In this document: in pieces, positions 51,721-60,870 of the stretch
Position numbering within the stretch: position 1 is the first letter of the stretch
Layout of the letters: each line of letters starts with the position of its first letter
Assembly (NCBI GenBank): GCA_017465475.1
Contig: JAFTWC010000018.1
Coordinates: 1 to 64,000 of the forward strand
Source: Lachnospiraceae bacterium
Lineage (GTDB): Bacteria; Bacillota; Clostridia; Lachnospirales; Lachnospiraceae
Length of the DNA stretch: 64,000 bases
Direction: 5' to 3'
Notes under the pieces: generated by a model
Database searches by the model: none
Seen by the model: only the letters and a program-made list of their open reading frames with translations
Told to the model about the DNA's origin: nothing
Position numbers and translations under genes: made by a program

Positions 51721-52047
51721 ATGAGAAGAAAACGCGGAAACGGTTTATGGGAAGCGTTGAAGCTTTTGTTGGCTCCGGTGCTGGTGATTGCTGTATTGTA
51801 TTGCGTTTTAACCGCTATCGGCGGAGTGGAGCAGGGACAGCAACAGGAAAATGAAAAGCGTTTACAGGATGCCATAAAAAAGGCGGTAGTAACATGTTAT
51901 ACCATCGAAGGTGTGTATCCGGCTACATTGGAGTATGTGGAAGAACACTATGGTCTTGTGGTGGATCGGGACAGATATGACGTATTCTACGAGATATTTG
52001 CAGACAATATTATGCCGGATATTACGGTAATACCGAAGAGGAAGTAA
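51721..52047 (+). CDS. Small single-pass protein of the pilus cluster
   Basis: A 108-residue protein: basic N-terminus, one long hydrophobic helix (about 13-34, LLLAPVLVIAVLYCVLTAI) and a C-terminal soluble part with RLQDAIKKAVVTCYTIEGVYPATLEYV, similar to the pseudopilin alpha-helix followed by the EG.YP turn seen in type IV pilin-like proteins. No canonical prepilin peptidase site (G/FTLIE) is visible. It starts 8 bases after pilC-like and precedes three further small membrane proteins. Confidence 0.72.
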   Translation: MRRKRGNGLWEALKLLLAPVLVIAVLYCVLTAIGGVEQGQQQENEKRLQDAIKKAVVTCYTIEGVYPATLEYVEEHYGLVVDRDRYDVFYEIFADNIMPDITVIPKRK

Positions 52048-52057
52048 GGGGAACCGG

Positions 52058-52573
52058 ATGAATAGTAAAACAAGAAAGCATGAAATAGACAATGTATTTG
52101 TACTATTATTATTTACCTTGTTCGCAGGGTGTGTTTTGATGGTGTTGTTGTTGGGTGCTTCTTCCTACGAGAAAGTGGTAGAGCGGGATGCAAAAGCGTA
52201 TAATGCAAGGACCGGTGTGCGATATATTGCAGCAAAATTGCGGCATGGTGATGAGTCTGCTTGTGTGCAGGCTGGTTCTTTTACGGATAAAAATAATAGG
52301 AATGCAGATGAAATTCCAACTCTGTATCTCGGAATGAGAGCAGAGGGGGAATTTTATTATACAAAAATATATTACTATGACGGCTATATCAGAGAGCTTT
52401 TGTGCATGGAAGAAGATGAGCTGGACCCTGAGGACGGACAGGAAGTTTTGCAGGCGACTTCCTTTTCTTTGGAACAGGAAGGAAATTTACTGAAAGTGTC
52501 GGTAGGAGACGAAAATGGTGAGAAACATACCGTTTCCCTGGCAATTCGCAGTGAAGGGGAGGTGGAACCGTGA
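52058..52573 (+). CDS. Pilus-cluster membrane-anchored protein (DUF4860-like)
   Basis: A 171-residue protein with one N-terminal membrane helix (about 12-33, VFVLLLFTLFAGCVLMVLLLG) and a soluble domain with RTGVRYIAAKLRHGD and a beta-rich end. The layout resembles the DUF4860 family found with minor pilins in Clostridia (recognised from memory, moderate certainty). It overlaps the next gene by 4 bases and is probably a minor pilin-type subunit. Confidence 0.72.
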   Translation: MNSKTRKHEIDNVFVLLLFTLFAGCVLMVLLLGASSYEKVVERDAKAYNARTGVRYIAAKLRHGDESACVQAGSFTDKNNRNADEIPTLYLGMRAEGEFYYTKIYYYDGYIRELLCMEEDELDPEDGQEVLQATSFSLEQEGNLLKVSVGDENGEKHTVSLAIRSEGEVEP

Positions 52574-53001
52574 AACATGAGAGAAGTAAGTCACCGTTGG
52601 TTTTAATGGAGCAGGCGATTATGATTCTTGTATTCTCGGTTGCTGCCACACTTTGTATACAAGCGTTTGTCGGAGCAGACAGGACTTCAAGGGAGATGTA
52701 CCGAAGAGACCGGGCTGCAGATTGTTGCCAAACAATGGCGGAAACGTTGAAAGCAATGAAAGGGGATTACATCGTGACGGCAGAACTGCTGGACGGTGAA
52801 TTCAGAGATGACAGATTGATTGTTTCCTATGATAAGGATTGGCAAATCACGGAGTTTGCAACGGCGGAGTATATTCTTTGTGTGGAAGAAGTGACGGAAG
52901 GAGAGTATGTGACGACGGCAAAGGTTTCCGTAAAAGAAAAAAATGAGGGGAAGGAAATCTTTTCATTGCCGGTGAGCTGGCAGGAGGTGGCACATGAATA
53001 A
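52570..53001 (+). CDS. Minor pilin-like membrane protein
   Basis: A 143-residue protein starting at GTG 52570 (GGAGGTGG upstream; GTGA overlap with the previous stop). It has a single hydrophobic helix (about 12-34, MEQAIMILVFSVAATLCIQAFVG) and a soluble domain. The SPLVLMEQAIMILV stretch recalls a pilin N-helix with a Glu near its start. Probable pilus or pseudopilus component. Confidence 0.68.
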   Translation: MKHERSKSPLVLMEQAIMILVFSVAATLCIQAFVGADRTSREMYRRDRAADCCQTMAETLKAMKGDYIVTAELLDGEFRDDRLIVSYDKDWQITEFATAEYILCVEEVTEGEYVTTAKVSVKEKNEGKEIFSLPVSWQEVAHE

Positions 53002-53398
53002 AGAGAAAAAACGATTGCCTCTTACCGGAGGAAGCTCTCTCCTTGTGATTTTTTCTGTCCTATGCCTGACGGTTTTTGCTATGCTGTCTCTTAGTACCGT
53101 AAAGGCTGATTTGCGAATTGCAGATGCTTCCGTGCAGGCGGTGGAAGAATATTACGCGGCTGATTTCGAAGCGGAACGGATTCTGGGATTATTGAGAGCA
53201 GGGCAAATACCGGAAGGTGTGAAACAAGAGGGCAGCCTGTATGCGTATTTGTGCCCGGTGTCCGAAACACAAGCACTGAGTGTGGTTGTACGTGTAAATA
53301 AGGAAGAATATCAGATACAACAATGGAAGGTTGTGACAACGACCGAATGGAGTCCGCAGGAGTACTTGGATCTTTGGATTCCGGAAAGTGAGGAATAA
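52994..53398 (+). CDS. Minor pilin-like membrane protein
   Basis: A 134-residue protein with an N-terminal LPLTGGSSLLVIFSVLCLT segment resembling a prepilin leader followed by a hydrophobic helix, then helix SVQAVEEYYAADFEAERILGLL typical of PilX-like minor pilins, and a beta-rich tail. It overlaps the preceding gene by 8 bases and ends 1 base before the ATPase gene. Confidence 0.7.
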   Translation: MNKEKKRLPLTGGSSLLVIFSVLCLTVFAMLSLSTVKADLRIADASVQAVEEYYAADFEAERILGLLRAGQIPEGVKQEGSLYAYLCPVSETQALSVVVRVNKEEYQIQQWKVVTTTEWSPQEYLDLWIPESEE

Positions 53399-53399
53399 A

Positions 53400-54455
53400 A
53401 TGGCATTTATTATACCCTATTTGGAACGCGCTGTAACGGAAGGCGCATCAGATATTTTCATTGTAGCGGGCGGTTTTATCAGTTGTAAGAAAAATGGTCA
53501 TCTTATGGCAATGAGTAATGAGAAGCTGACTCCGGATATGTCCCAGGAACTGATTACGGGACTGTATTGCGTAGCAAATAGAAAAAGGGAGTTGTATGAC
53601 CGGATTGGGGATGATGATTTCTCCTTTGCCATAGACGGTCTTGCAAGATTTCGTGTGAATGCATATCGCCAGAGAGGTTCCCTGGCTGCGGTAATTCGAG
53701 TGGTTTCCTTTGAAATACCGTCGGCTGCAGAAATGAATATTCCGGAAGAAGTGATGCGGATTGCGGAACAGCAGCACGGAATGGTATTGTTTTCGGGTAC
53801 GGCCGGCAGCGGTAAATCCACGACACAGGCCTGCATTATTGACCGCATGAACCATACGAGAGACGGGCATATTATTACGTTGGAGGACCCCATTGAATAT
53901 CTTCACAGAAACAGAAACTGCCTTATCAGTCAGAGGGAGATTGCCATTGACACGGATAATTATTTGTCTGCATTAAGAGCGTGCCTTCGTCAGGCTCCGG
54001 ACGTAATTCAACTGGGGGAAATGCGTGATTTTGAAACGATTTGTACTGCGGTAACGGCGGCGGAAACGGGACATTTATTGCTGGCAACTTTGCATACAAA
54101 GGGAGCAGTAAATACGATTGACCGAATTATTGATACCTTCCCGGCGGACCAGCAAAGCCAAATCAGAATTCAATTATCCATGGTATTAAATACGGTAGTA
54201 TCACAGCAACTGGTGCCGGATGTGGATGGTGGTATGGTTCCGGCCTTTGAAGTGATGAATATGAACAGCGCTATTCGAAATATGATCCGTGACAGCAAGA
54301 ACTATCAGATAGATAATGTAATTCAAACCTCTGCGGCAGATGGAATGATTTCCATGGACCAGTCACTGTTACGTTTGTACCAGGAGGGAAGAATTACGGC
54401 AGAGACGGCGGTAGAGTATGCTACAAATCCGGAGCAGGTAAGGCGCAAATTGTAA
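53400..54455 (+). CDS. pilT: Type IV pilus twitching ATPase, PilT-type
   Basis: A 351-residue hexameric secretion ATPase. Walker A GTAGSGKST (133-141), Asp box ITLEDPIE (159-166), Walker B DVIQLGEMRD with E207 (201-210), His box HLLLATLHT (225-233) and the PilT hallmark AIRNMIRD (291-298) are present. PilT normally powers retraction. No extension ATPase (PilB) is in the window, so this protein either serves both directions in a minimal machine or the partner is elsewhere. ATG 53400 follows GAGGA by 5 bases. It is the last gene of the pilus set. Confidence 0.93.
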   Translation: MAFIIPYLERAVTEGASDIFIVAGGFISCKKNGHLMAMSNEKLTPDMSQELITGLYCVANRKRELYDRIGDDDFSFAIDGLARFRVNAYRQRGSLAAVIRVVSFEIPSAAEMNIPEEVMRIAEQQHGMVLFSGTAGSGKSTTQACIIDRMNHTRDGHIITLEDPIEYLHRNRNCLISQREIAIDTDNYLSALRACLRQAPDVIQLGEMRDFETICTAVTAAETGHLLLATLHTKGAVNTIDRIIDTFPADQQSQIRIQLSMVLNTVVSQQLVPDVDGGMVPAFEVMNMNSAIRNMIRDSKNYQIDNVIQTSAADGMISMDQSLLRLYQEGRITAETAVEYATNPEQVRRKL

Positions 54456-54599
54456 GAAAGATAATTTTTTTTACAAAATTGAAGGTTTTCTCAAAAATGT
54501 AACCCGAAATGTAACTTTTGGGTCATATACTAAAAGCATAAACTGATTAGTATGTACCCGTGAACAAGTGATTGAAGTTATAGTTCGGAGGAAAATAAG
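54456..54599 (+). promoter_or_regulatory. Promoter region of the coiled-coil surface protein gene
   Basis: A direct repeat AAATGTAAC at 54495-54503 and 54507-54515 (12 bases apart) precedes TATACT (54526-54531). The repeat may be a regulator site or contain the -35 element (TGTAAC). The leader is about 65 bases with GGAGG before the start. Confidence 0.4.
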
Positions 54600-57500
54600 A
54601 TGAGAAGAAAAAACAACGTAGTAGGAAAAGTGGTTGCAAGCGCATTGGCAATGGCAATGGTAGTGGGTAATTTTGCTGTGGCTACTCCGGCAAGTGCGTA
54701 TGCAAGTGAAAAGAAGTTATCTGACGGTGTTCAGGAATATTTGGATGATTTATACGGTTCCTTAGCGGATGTCGAAGAGGCGCTGAATGACACGGCCGTA
54801 GAGTTGGTAGATGCCCAGGGTAAGGTAAATACCGTAAACGGTGCAATCGGTGGTGCAAATGAAACCGTAAATGCGGCAAACGGTGCAACCGATGCAGCAC
54901 AGACCGGTGTAAATGATGCAAAAGATGCTGTTGCAGATGCAAAGGAAGATTTGGATGTTGCAGCAGGAGCAGTAGAGGAAGCAAAAAATAAGGCAGAGGA
55001 AGCACGGACCGCTGCAAAGGAAGCAAATGATGCAGTGGCAGATGCAAATAACGCTGTTTCTGATGCAGAAGACGCTATTGCAGAAGCAAATGATGCTGTA
55101 AACAAAGCGGATGATGCGATTCAGGGAGCAAATGATGCACTTGATGAGGCAAAGGCAGATGCGGCAAATGCAAGTGAAGCAGTAGAAGCTGCGAAGGCAG
55201 CAGCGGAGGCGGCTAAGACTGCTGCAGGAAATGCAAAGAATACCGCAGATGTGGCAAAAGAAGCAGCAGAAGCATATGAGAATGTGACGACCAAGGCACA
55301 GACTGATGCTGAAGCTGCAGAAGGTGTTGCAACAGAAGTAAGAAATGATGCTGAAGAAAAGAAAGCAGGTATCGCGGATTCTGCTAACGTAGGTGTGGCA
55401 GATGCAAAGAATGCGGCAGAAGGCGCAGCAAACGATGCTACCTCTTTAAAGGATGGAGCTGCAGGAAATGCACAGAAAGCAGCAGATGGCTTAAATAAAG
55501 CAAACGGAACAACTTCCAGTAAAGAAGCAATGCAGGGTGCAACTGCAGCGCAGGAAGCAGCAGATGCAGCCGATGTACAGGCAAAGGAAGCTGAGGCACA
55601 GGCAAAGGCGGCAGAAGAGGCATATAAGGCAGCATTAAAGGCTTATATGGATGCTCTGGCAAAGGTAGAAGAAGAGGAAAAGAAGGCACAAGAGGCAATC
55701 GCAGCAGAGGAAGCAAAGGCAACCGAAGCAGTAAACGGTATGGCGGGGAAAGATGCAGAGTATCAGAATGCACAGGAGATTGCTAATGATGCAAAGAACC
55801 AGGCTGATCAGGCAAAAGCAGCGGTAGAAAATGCAAACGGTGTTGTTGATGCAGCAAACGAAAAGGTTGATGCAGCAAATAACAAGGCAGATGCAGCAGC
55901 AGAGCAGGCAGCTGTGGCAAATGGCAAGGCAGATGTTGCTGATCAGACTATGACAGATGCGAATACTGCAGTAGAAGAAGTAAACAGTAAGGTTGCAGAA
56001 GCAAATGAAGCAGTGAACAGTGCAAAGGCTGCAGCTGATGAAGCAAAGAAGCAGGCAGGCGATGTAAATAATGAAATTACCGGTTCCTTGAATGAGCAGG
56101 TAATTGCAGCAAATAAGAATGCAAAGGATGCATTAGAGGGCGCAAACGATGCACAGACAGCAGTTAATGGATTGACCGATGATATCAAAAATGCTAACGA
56201 TGCAATTGGGGCAACTGAGAAAGCGTTAGATGTTGCAAAAGAGGAAAGAGCAAAAGAAGATGCATTGTGGAATCAGATGAAGGATCAGTTGGAGGCAGCA
56301 CAGAAAGCAATGGATAATGCTGCAGACAAAGTAAGTGATGCCAGCACCGCTGTTACAAACGCTGATGATGCATTAAATAGCAAGGTAAATGAACTCGGTG
56401 GTCAGGAATATGTAGATGCGATTATGGATATTGAAAAGTCTGATGCCGCAAAGGATCAGCTTATTGAGACGGTAATCGGTCATCAGGCAAATGCAGAAGA
56501 GTTGGTATGGGACGGAACGCACTATGTATCCGGAGATCGTTACTTTAAGGTAGAAGACGGTAACGAGAAGGCATTTAATGTATATGAATATGCTTATACG
56601 GATGTGGAAGCAGTTACTTATAAAAATGTAGAAGAAGCAGAAAAAGCAGCTGCAGAACTTCATGACGGAGCAGTAAAGGAAGAAATCGGAAATGTATTCG
56701 GTGATGCAACCTTATCCTGGGTTGGAGTAAAGTTTGCAGAGTGGTTTGATGACTATGACTATGTAACTATGGTTGACGGTAAAGAAGTAGCACTTACAAA
56801 GGGTTTGACTTGTCTTTACTATGTAGTATATAACGGACCGTGGCCGACCATGGTGCCGGTGTATTATGATATTATTGCAAAGGGTGTTACAGGTTACAGC
56901 GTAACAGGTAAGGAACTGACTCAGGTAGGAGAAGATGCAGTAGCAACTTACGAGACAGTTTCTGATAAGATTGACCCGCTGAAGGATGAGTTACAACGTG
57001 CGAACACCGCGTTGGAAACAGCACAGGATGAAGCAACAATCGTAGAAAATGACATGGCTGCATTAACCCGTATTTATGGTGAGAACGGTCATATCATGAA
57101 CGGAAGAATGAAACAGGTTGGCGAAATAATCGCAATGTTACAGTCTACCGTAGATGGTTTAGAGGTAAATGATGTAGCAGATGTAGATGTTACTGCGGCA
57201 GAGCAGGCAGTAGCAGATGCACAGGCAGTAGCAGATGCATTGAAGGATTTGACTGATGTAGCAGGTAAGGTATTAGAAGATGCAAATGCAAATGTTGCAG
57301 CAGCTGATATTGCCGAGGTTGCCAGTGCAACGGGAAGCGATGCAAAAGCAAATCGTACGGAGAATGAATTAGATGCATATGCCGAAAAGGCAAGCAAGGC
57401 AGCGGCAGAAACTGTAGAGGCAGCAGAGCAGGCAGTAGAGGATGCAAAGGCTGCAGTAGAAGCTGCACAGGCAGCAGAAAATGCACAGGCAGCAGCAGAG

Positions 57501-58553
57501 CGTGCAAAAGCAGCAGCAGAAAGTGCACTTAACAATTTCGGTGACCTTAAGAATGGTGAAACCAGTGAAAATGTTTTAAAGGCAGCAAAGGATTTGCTTG
57601 ATGCAGCACTTAAGGCAATGGAAACTGCACAGAAGGCAGCAGAAGATGCGAAGGCACAGGCTGAGCAGGCTGTAGCGGATTACAATGCATCTTTAGAAAG
57701 AGTAAGTGAGTTACAGAAAGAAGAAGAAGAGGCATATCGTGAGTATTTAGAGTGGCTTGAGTATTTGGAATCTCAGCGTGAGATCATCGAAGATGAAGAA
57801 GTTCCGTTAGCAGATTTCAATGGTTCCGACGGAAGAAGACTTGAGGAAGTAGGCGATAAGCTTTATGTTTATGATGCAGAAGATCAGCTGGTAAAGAATG
57901 AGTTTTCTGTATTCGAAGATGAAAATGGTAAGATTTATATGGTATTTTCCGATGAGAACGGTGTGGTTGTAAAGGAAACCTTCATCGTAGAAAATGAGGA
58001 CGGAGAGTACGAACTTGTAGCAGCTTGGGATATGAACGACGACAGAGAGATTGACTTTGAAGAAGTGTTCGTATATTGGGCAGGTGAGGACGGTTTCTTA
58101 CTTCATGATAACAACGAAGAGATTCTTGATTTCGTATACTGTGCGGATGAAGAGTGTGTGATTATGAAGAGAGTAGAGAAGGAAGCTTCCGACGGAAAAG
58201 TTCTTAGAGTAATCGATGAGAAGATGTATGTATATAATGCAGAAGACGAGTTGGTAAAGAATGAGTTTTCCGTATTTGAAGATGATAAGGATGAACTTTA
58301 CATGACCTTTTCCGATGAAGACGGAGTTGTGGTAAGAGAAATCTTTATTGTGGAAAATGCAGACGGAACCTACACCTTGGTTAGTGCAGAAGATATGAAC
58401 GCAGATGAAGATGTTGATTTTGACGGCGCACTTGTGTATTTGGCATGCAGAGACGGCTTCCTGCTTCGTGACGATGAAAAAGAGATTCTTGATTGCATTT
58501 ATTACGCAGATGAAGAATATGTAATCAAGGAAAGAGAAGAATACGAAGAGTAA
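54600..58553 (+). CDS. Giant Ala-rich coiled-coil surface protein with C-terminal tandem domains
   Basis: A 1317-residue exported protein. A signal peptide (about 1-38, SALAMAMVVGNFAVATPASAYA) is followed by very Ala/Asn/Asp/Lys/Glu-rich helices (about 45-590) built from short DAxxAVxxANxA-like units, predicted as long coiled coils. A globular aromatic-rich domain (about 600-785, with GTHYVSGDRYFKVEDG and NGPWPTMVPVYYD) interrupts, then a second coiled coil (785-1060). The end holds two tandem acidic repeats of about 118 residues (from about 1079 and 1197; LVKNEFSVFEDENGKIY / LVKNEFSVFEDDKDELY). No LPxTG anchor or membrane tail is seen. It resembles fibrous adhesins in layout; function unknown. 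It sits between pilus and chemoreceptor genes. Confidence 0.85.
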   Translation: MRRKNNVVGKVVASALAMAMVVGNFAVATPASAYASEKKLSDGVQEYLDDLYGSLADVEEALNDTAVELVDAQGKVNTVNGAIGGANETVNAANGATDAAQTGVNDAKDAVADAKEDLDVAAGAVEEAKNKAEEARTAAKEANDAVADANNAVSDAEDAIAEANDAVNKADDAIQGANDALDEAKADAANASEAVEAAKAAAEAAKTAAGNAKNTADVAKEAAEAYENVTTKAQTDAEAAEGVATEVRNDAEEKKAGIADSANVGVADAKNAAEGAANDATSLKDGAAGNAQKAADGLNKANGTTSSKEAMQGATAAQEAADAADVQAKEAEAQAKAAEEAYKAALKAYMDALAKVEEEEKKAQEAIAAEEAKATEAVNGMAGKDAEYQNAQEIANDAKNQADQAKAAVENANGVVDAANEKVDAANNKADAAAEQAAVANGKADVADQTMTDANTAVEEVNSKVAEANEAVNSAKAAADEAKKQAGDVNNEITGSLNEQVIAANKNAKDALEGANDAQTAVNGLTDDIKNANDAIGATEKALDVAKEERAKEDALWNQMKDQLEAAQKAMDNAADKVSDASTAVTNADDALNSKVNELGGQEYVDAIMDIEKSDAAKDQLIETVIGHQANAEELVWDGTHYVSGDRYFKVEDGNEKAFNVYEYAYTDVEAVTYKNVEEAEKAAAELHDGAVKEEIGNVFGDATLSWVGVKFAEWFDDYDYVTMVDGKEVALTKGLTCLYYVVYNGPWPTMVPVYYDIIAKGVTGYSVTGKELTQVGEDAVATYETVSDKIDPLKDELQRANTALETAQDEATIVENDMAALTRIYGENGHIMNGRMKQVGEIIAMLQSTVDGLEVNDVADVDVTAAEQAVADAQAVADALKDLTDVAGKVLEDANANVAAADIAEVASATGSDAKANRTENELDAYAEKASKAAAETVEAAEQAVEDAKAAVEAAQAAENAQAAAERAKAAAESALNNFGDLKNGETSENVLKAAKDLLDAALKAMETAQKAAEDAKAQAEQAVADYNASLERVSELQKEEEEAYREYLEWLEYLESQREIIEDEEVPLADFNGSDGRRLEEVGDKLYVYDAEDQLVKNEFSVFEDENGKIYMVFSDENGVVVKETFIVENEDGEYELVAAWDMNDDREIDFEEVFVYWAGEDGFLLHDNNEEILDFVYCADEECVIMKRVEKEASDGKVLRVIDEKMYVYNAEDELVKNEFSVFEDDKDELYMTFSDEDGVVVREIFIVENADGTYTLVSAEDMNADEDVDFDGALVYLACRDGFLLRDDEKEILDCIYYADEEYVIKEREEYEE

Positions 58554-58589
58554 AACAAGTAAATGAGTGGTGGTATATCAGAATAAATA

Positions 58590-58634
58590 CAAGGGACTCC
58601 GGTAGTGATAAAAGCTATCGGGGTCCTTTGATTT
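58590..58634 (+). terminator. Terminator after the coiled-coil protein gene
   Basis: AAGGGACTCCGGTAG (from 58591) pairs with CTATCGGGGTCCTTTG (to 58630) with two G-U pairs; T-rich sequence follows. Confidence 0.75.
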
Positions 58635-58746
58635 ATTATAAAGACAAAAAGTCTGAATAAACCACATAAATTATGTACAAAATACGGCTGCGAACCAGTA
58701 AATGTGAAAATAATCAAAATAAATAATAAAGTAATACAAATTCGAG

Positions 58747-58775
58747 TTGTTTTTAATGAAAATATCTATTATAAT
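58747..58775 (+). promoter_or_regulatory. Sigma-A-type promoter of the chemoreceptor gene
   Basis: TTGTTT (58747-58752), 17 bases, TATAAT (58770-58775). No sigma-D (GCCGATAA) element was seen, unlike many Firmicute chemoreceptor genes. Confidence 0.6.
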
Positions 58776-58809
58776 TAAGATAACATCAGTAACAAAGGAG
58801 TGAATTGCT

Positions 58810-60855
58810 ATGAAGCATAAGGAAGTACAGGCACCGAAACAAAAAAGGGCTGAGAAGGGTCGTATTCAGATGGAGATTCTGAAGCAAATCGGTAAAATTG
58901 TTATCAGTTTCTTAATTGTTTTGGCAATTGTGGTGGGAATTATGTTGACCAACATTGTAAATGATGCGAATCAGACAGAGATTCAGCTTCGTTCTGAAGT
59001 GGCATCCTGGGAGGTGTCGGACTATTTTCAGCCGTATCTCGGTATGGTGGAAAATATGGCGATGAATCCGCAAGCACAACAGGTGCTGACGGATACTGTG
59101 GAAGGAAAGAATATCAGAAGACAGAAAGATTTTGCTACCACGGAGAAGTATTTATATAATTTGGCAAAGGGTGACGATAACCCTGTAGATGCCGCATGGT
59201 TAGTAGATTTGGATTCCAAGTCTCTTATGATGTCCAACGGACACACGGAAAGCGGTACCTTTGATGCAACGTCATATGAATGGTATTCCTGCGTAGAGGT
59301 AGGGGATACGGTGTATTCGGAGCCGTATGTGTCTTTCACAACGCAGGTGCCGGTTATCAGTCTTGCCTGTCCGGTATATTCTGATGATGATACGCCGGTG
59401 CTTCTCGGTATTGCCGGTGTGGATGTAAAGTTATCGAAAGTGGCAGAGGTAATGAAACATCATACCATCGGAAAGAATGGCTTTTCTATTTTACTTTCCG
59501 GGACGGGAGTAGTGGCATATGCACCGACGGAATCTATTGTTTTAACTAATATGGCTGATTTGGATGTGAATCCGGAAGCAGTGGAGGCTGTGAAGTCACA
59601 AACTGTTCAGTCTATGAAAGTAAAATTTGGCGGCAGCAGCGAGTTCGGTCATTTTGCCAAGGTGGGTACCAGCGGATATATGGTGCTCAGTGTAATGCCG
59701 GTAGGTGAATTTTACCAGTCTACAATTCTTTGTCTTGTTATGCTTGTTGTACTGAATATTGCTGCATGTGTTATTATCTATTTCGGTATTCGAAAGACGG
59801 CACAAAAGATTACAAAGCCGGTGGAAGAATTAAAGGATATTGCACAAAAGCTGGCAGAAGGTAATCTTGATGTAGAGCTTTCCGTGACTGCCAATAATGA
59901 GATTGGTGAGCTGGCATATTATATCGGAAAAACCGTAGAACGATTAAAAGAGTATATTGTTTATATCGATGAAGTGGCAGCGGTATTGGCAAATGTGGCA
60001 GATGGTGATTTACGCATTGAATTGAAGAATGAGTATGTGGGTGAGTTTGCAAAGTTAAAGGATGCATTACTGAACATTTCTGCAAGCTTGACACAGGTGT
60101 TAAGCGGAATTAATGAAAGTGCCGGTCAGGTATTGAACGGTTCCGATGAATTGGCAAATGTATCCCAGGCATTGGCGGAAGGTGCAACCATGCAGACCAT
60201 GGCGGTAGAGTCTCTTTTGACTACTACAAATAAGATTGCGGATGAAGTAGAGGAAAGCCGTGTAAAGGCCGAGGAGTCCGAGGTTGAAACCAATCGTGTA
60301 ACAAAGATGATGGAAGACAATCAGGAATTGATGAATCAAATGACTGCGGCAATGGAGAAAATCCGGTCTACATCCCAGGAGGTTGTAGGTATTATTCAGG
60401 CTATTGAGCAGATTGCAGATCAGACAAATCTTTTGGCACTGAATGCATCCATAGAGGCAGCAAGAGCAGGTGAGGCAGGAAGAGGTTTTGCGGTTGTTGC
60501 GGATGAAATCGGAAAGCTGGCAGATGAAAGCTCTAAGGCAGCCAATACGACTCGTGACTTGATTCAGGTGTCCTTAAATGAAATCGAAAAGGGTAATGAA
60601 GTTGCGGATACGGTTAAGAATTCCCTGTTAGAGGCTGTAAAAGCATTTGCACAGGTAAATCAGATGATTACCCAAACTGCGGAAATGGCAGTAGATCAGG
60701 CAGAGGATATGAAGCAGGTTCGTAAGGGCGTCGAGGACATTACACAAGGTATTTCCGAGAACTCTGCCATTGCGGAGGAAGCTTCCGCTACCTCTCAGGA
60801 GTTGGCAACACAGGCTTCGAACCTTAACGATTTAATCGGAAATTTCAAGTATTAA
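58810..60855 (+). CDS. Methyl-accepting chemotaxis protein with dCache-type sensor
   Basis: A 681-residue transmembrane chemoreceptor. Membrane helices at about 26-48 and 302-325 flank an extracytoplasmic dCache-like domain ([44 protein letters not shown]). A HAMP region (about 328-385, [19 protein letters not shown]) leads to the signalling domain with the conserved hairpin [20 protein letters not shown], then [15 protein letters not shown], which contacts CheA/CheW. The ligand is unknown. The closing [14 protein letters not shown] helix returns from the tip. ATG 58810 has AAAGGAG 9 bases upstream. It is 15 bases before the beta-mannosidase gene, so a sugar signal is conceivable. Confidence 0.95.
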   Translation: MKHKEVQAPKQKRAEKGRIQMEILKQIGKIVISFLIVLAIVVGIMLTNIVNDANQTEIQLRSEVASWEVSDYFQPYLGMVENMAMNPQAQQVLTDTVEGKNIRRQKDFATTEKYLYNLAKGDDNPVDAAWLVDLDSKSLMMSNGHTESGTFDATSYEWYSCVEVGDTVYSEPYVSFTTQVPVISLACPVYSDDDTPVLLGIAGVDVKLSKVAEVMKHHTIGKNGFSILLSGTGVVAYAPTESIVLTNMADLDVNPEAVEAVKSQTVQSMKVKFGGSSEFGHFAKVGTSGYMVLSVMPVGEFYQSTILCLVMLVVLNIAACVIIYFGIRKTAQKITKPVEELKDIAQKLAEGNLDVELSVTANNEIGELAYYIGKTVERLKEYIVYIDEVAAVLANVADGDLRIELKNEYVGEFAKLKDALLNISASLTQVLSGINESAGQVLNGSDELANVSQALAEGATMQTMAVESLLTTTNKIADEVEESRVKAEESEVETNRVTKMMEDNQELMNQMTAAMEKIRSTSQEVVGIIQAIEQIADQTNLLALNASIEAARAGEAGRGFAVVADEIGKLADESSKAANTTRDLIQVSLNEIEKGNEVADTVKNSLLEAVKAFAQVNQMITQTAEMAVDQAEDMKQVRKGVEDITQGISENSAIAEEASATSQELATQASNLNDLIGNFKY

Positions 60856-60870
60856 GCAAGGAGATTACTT

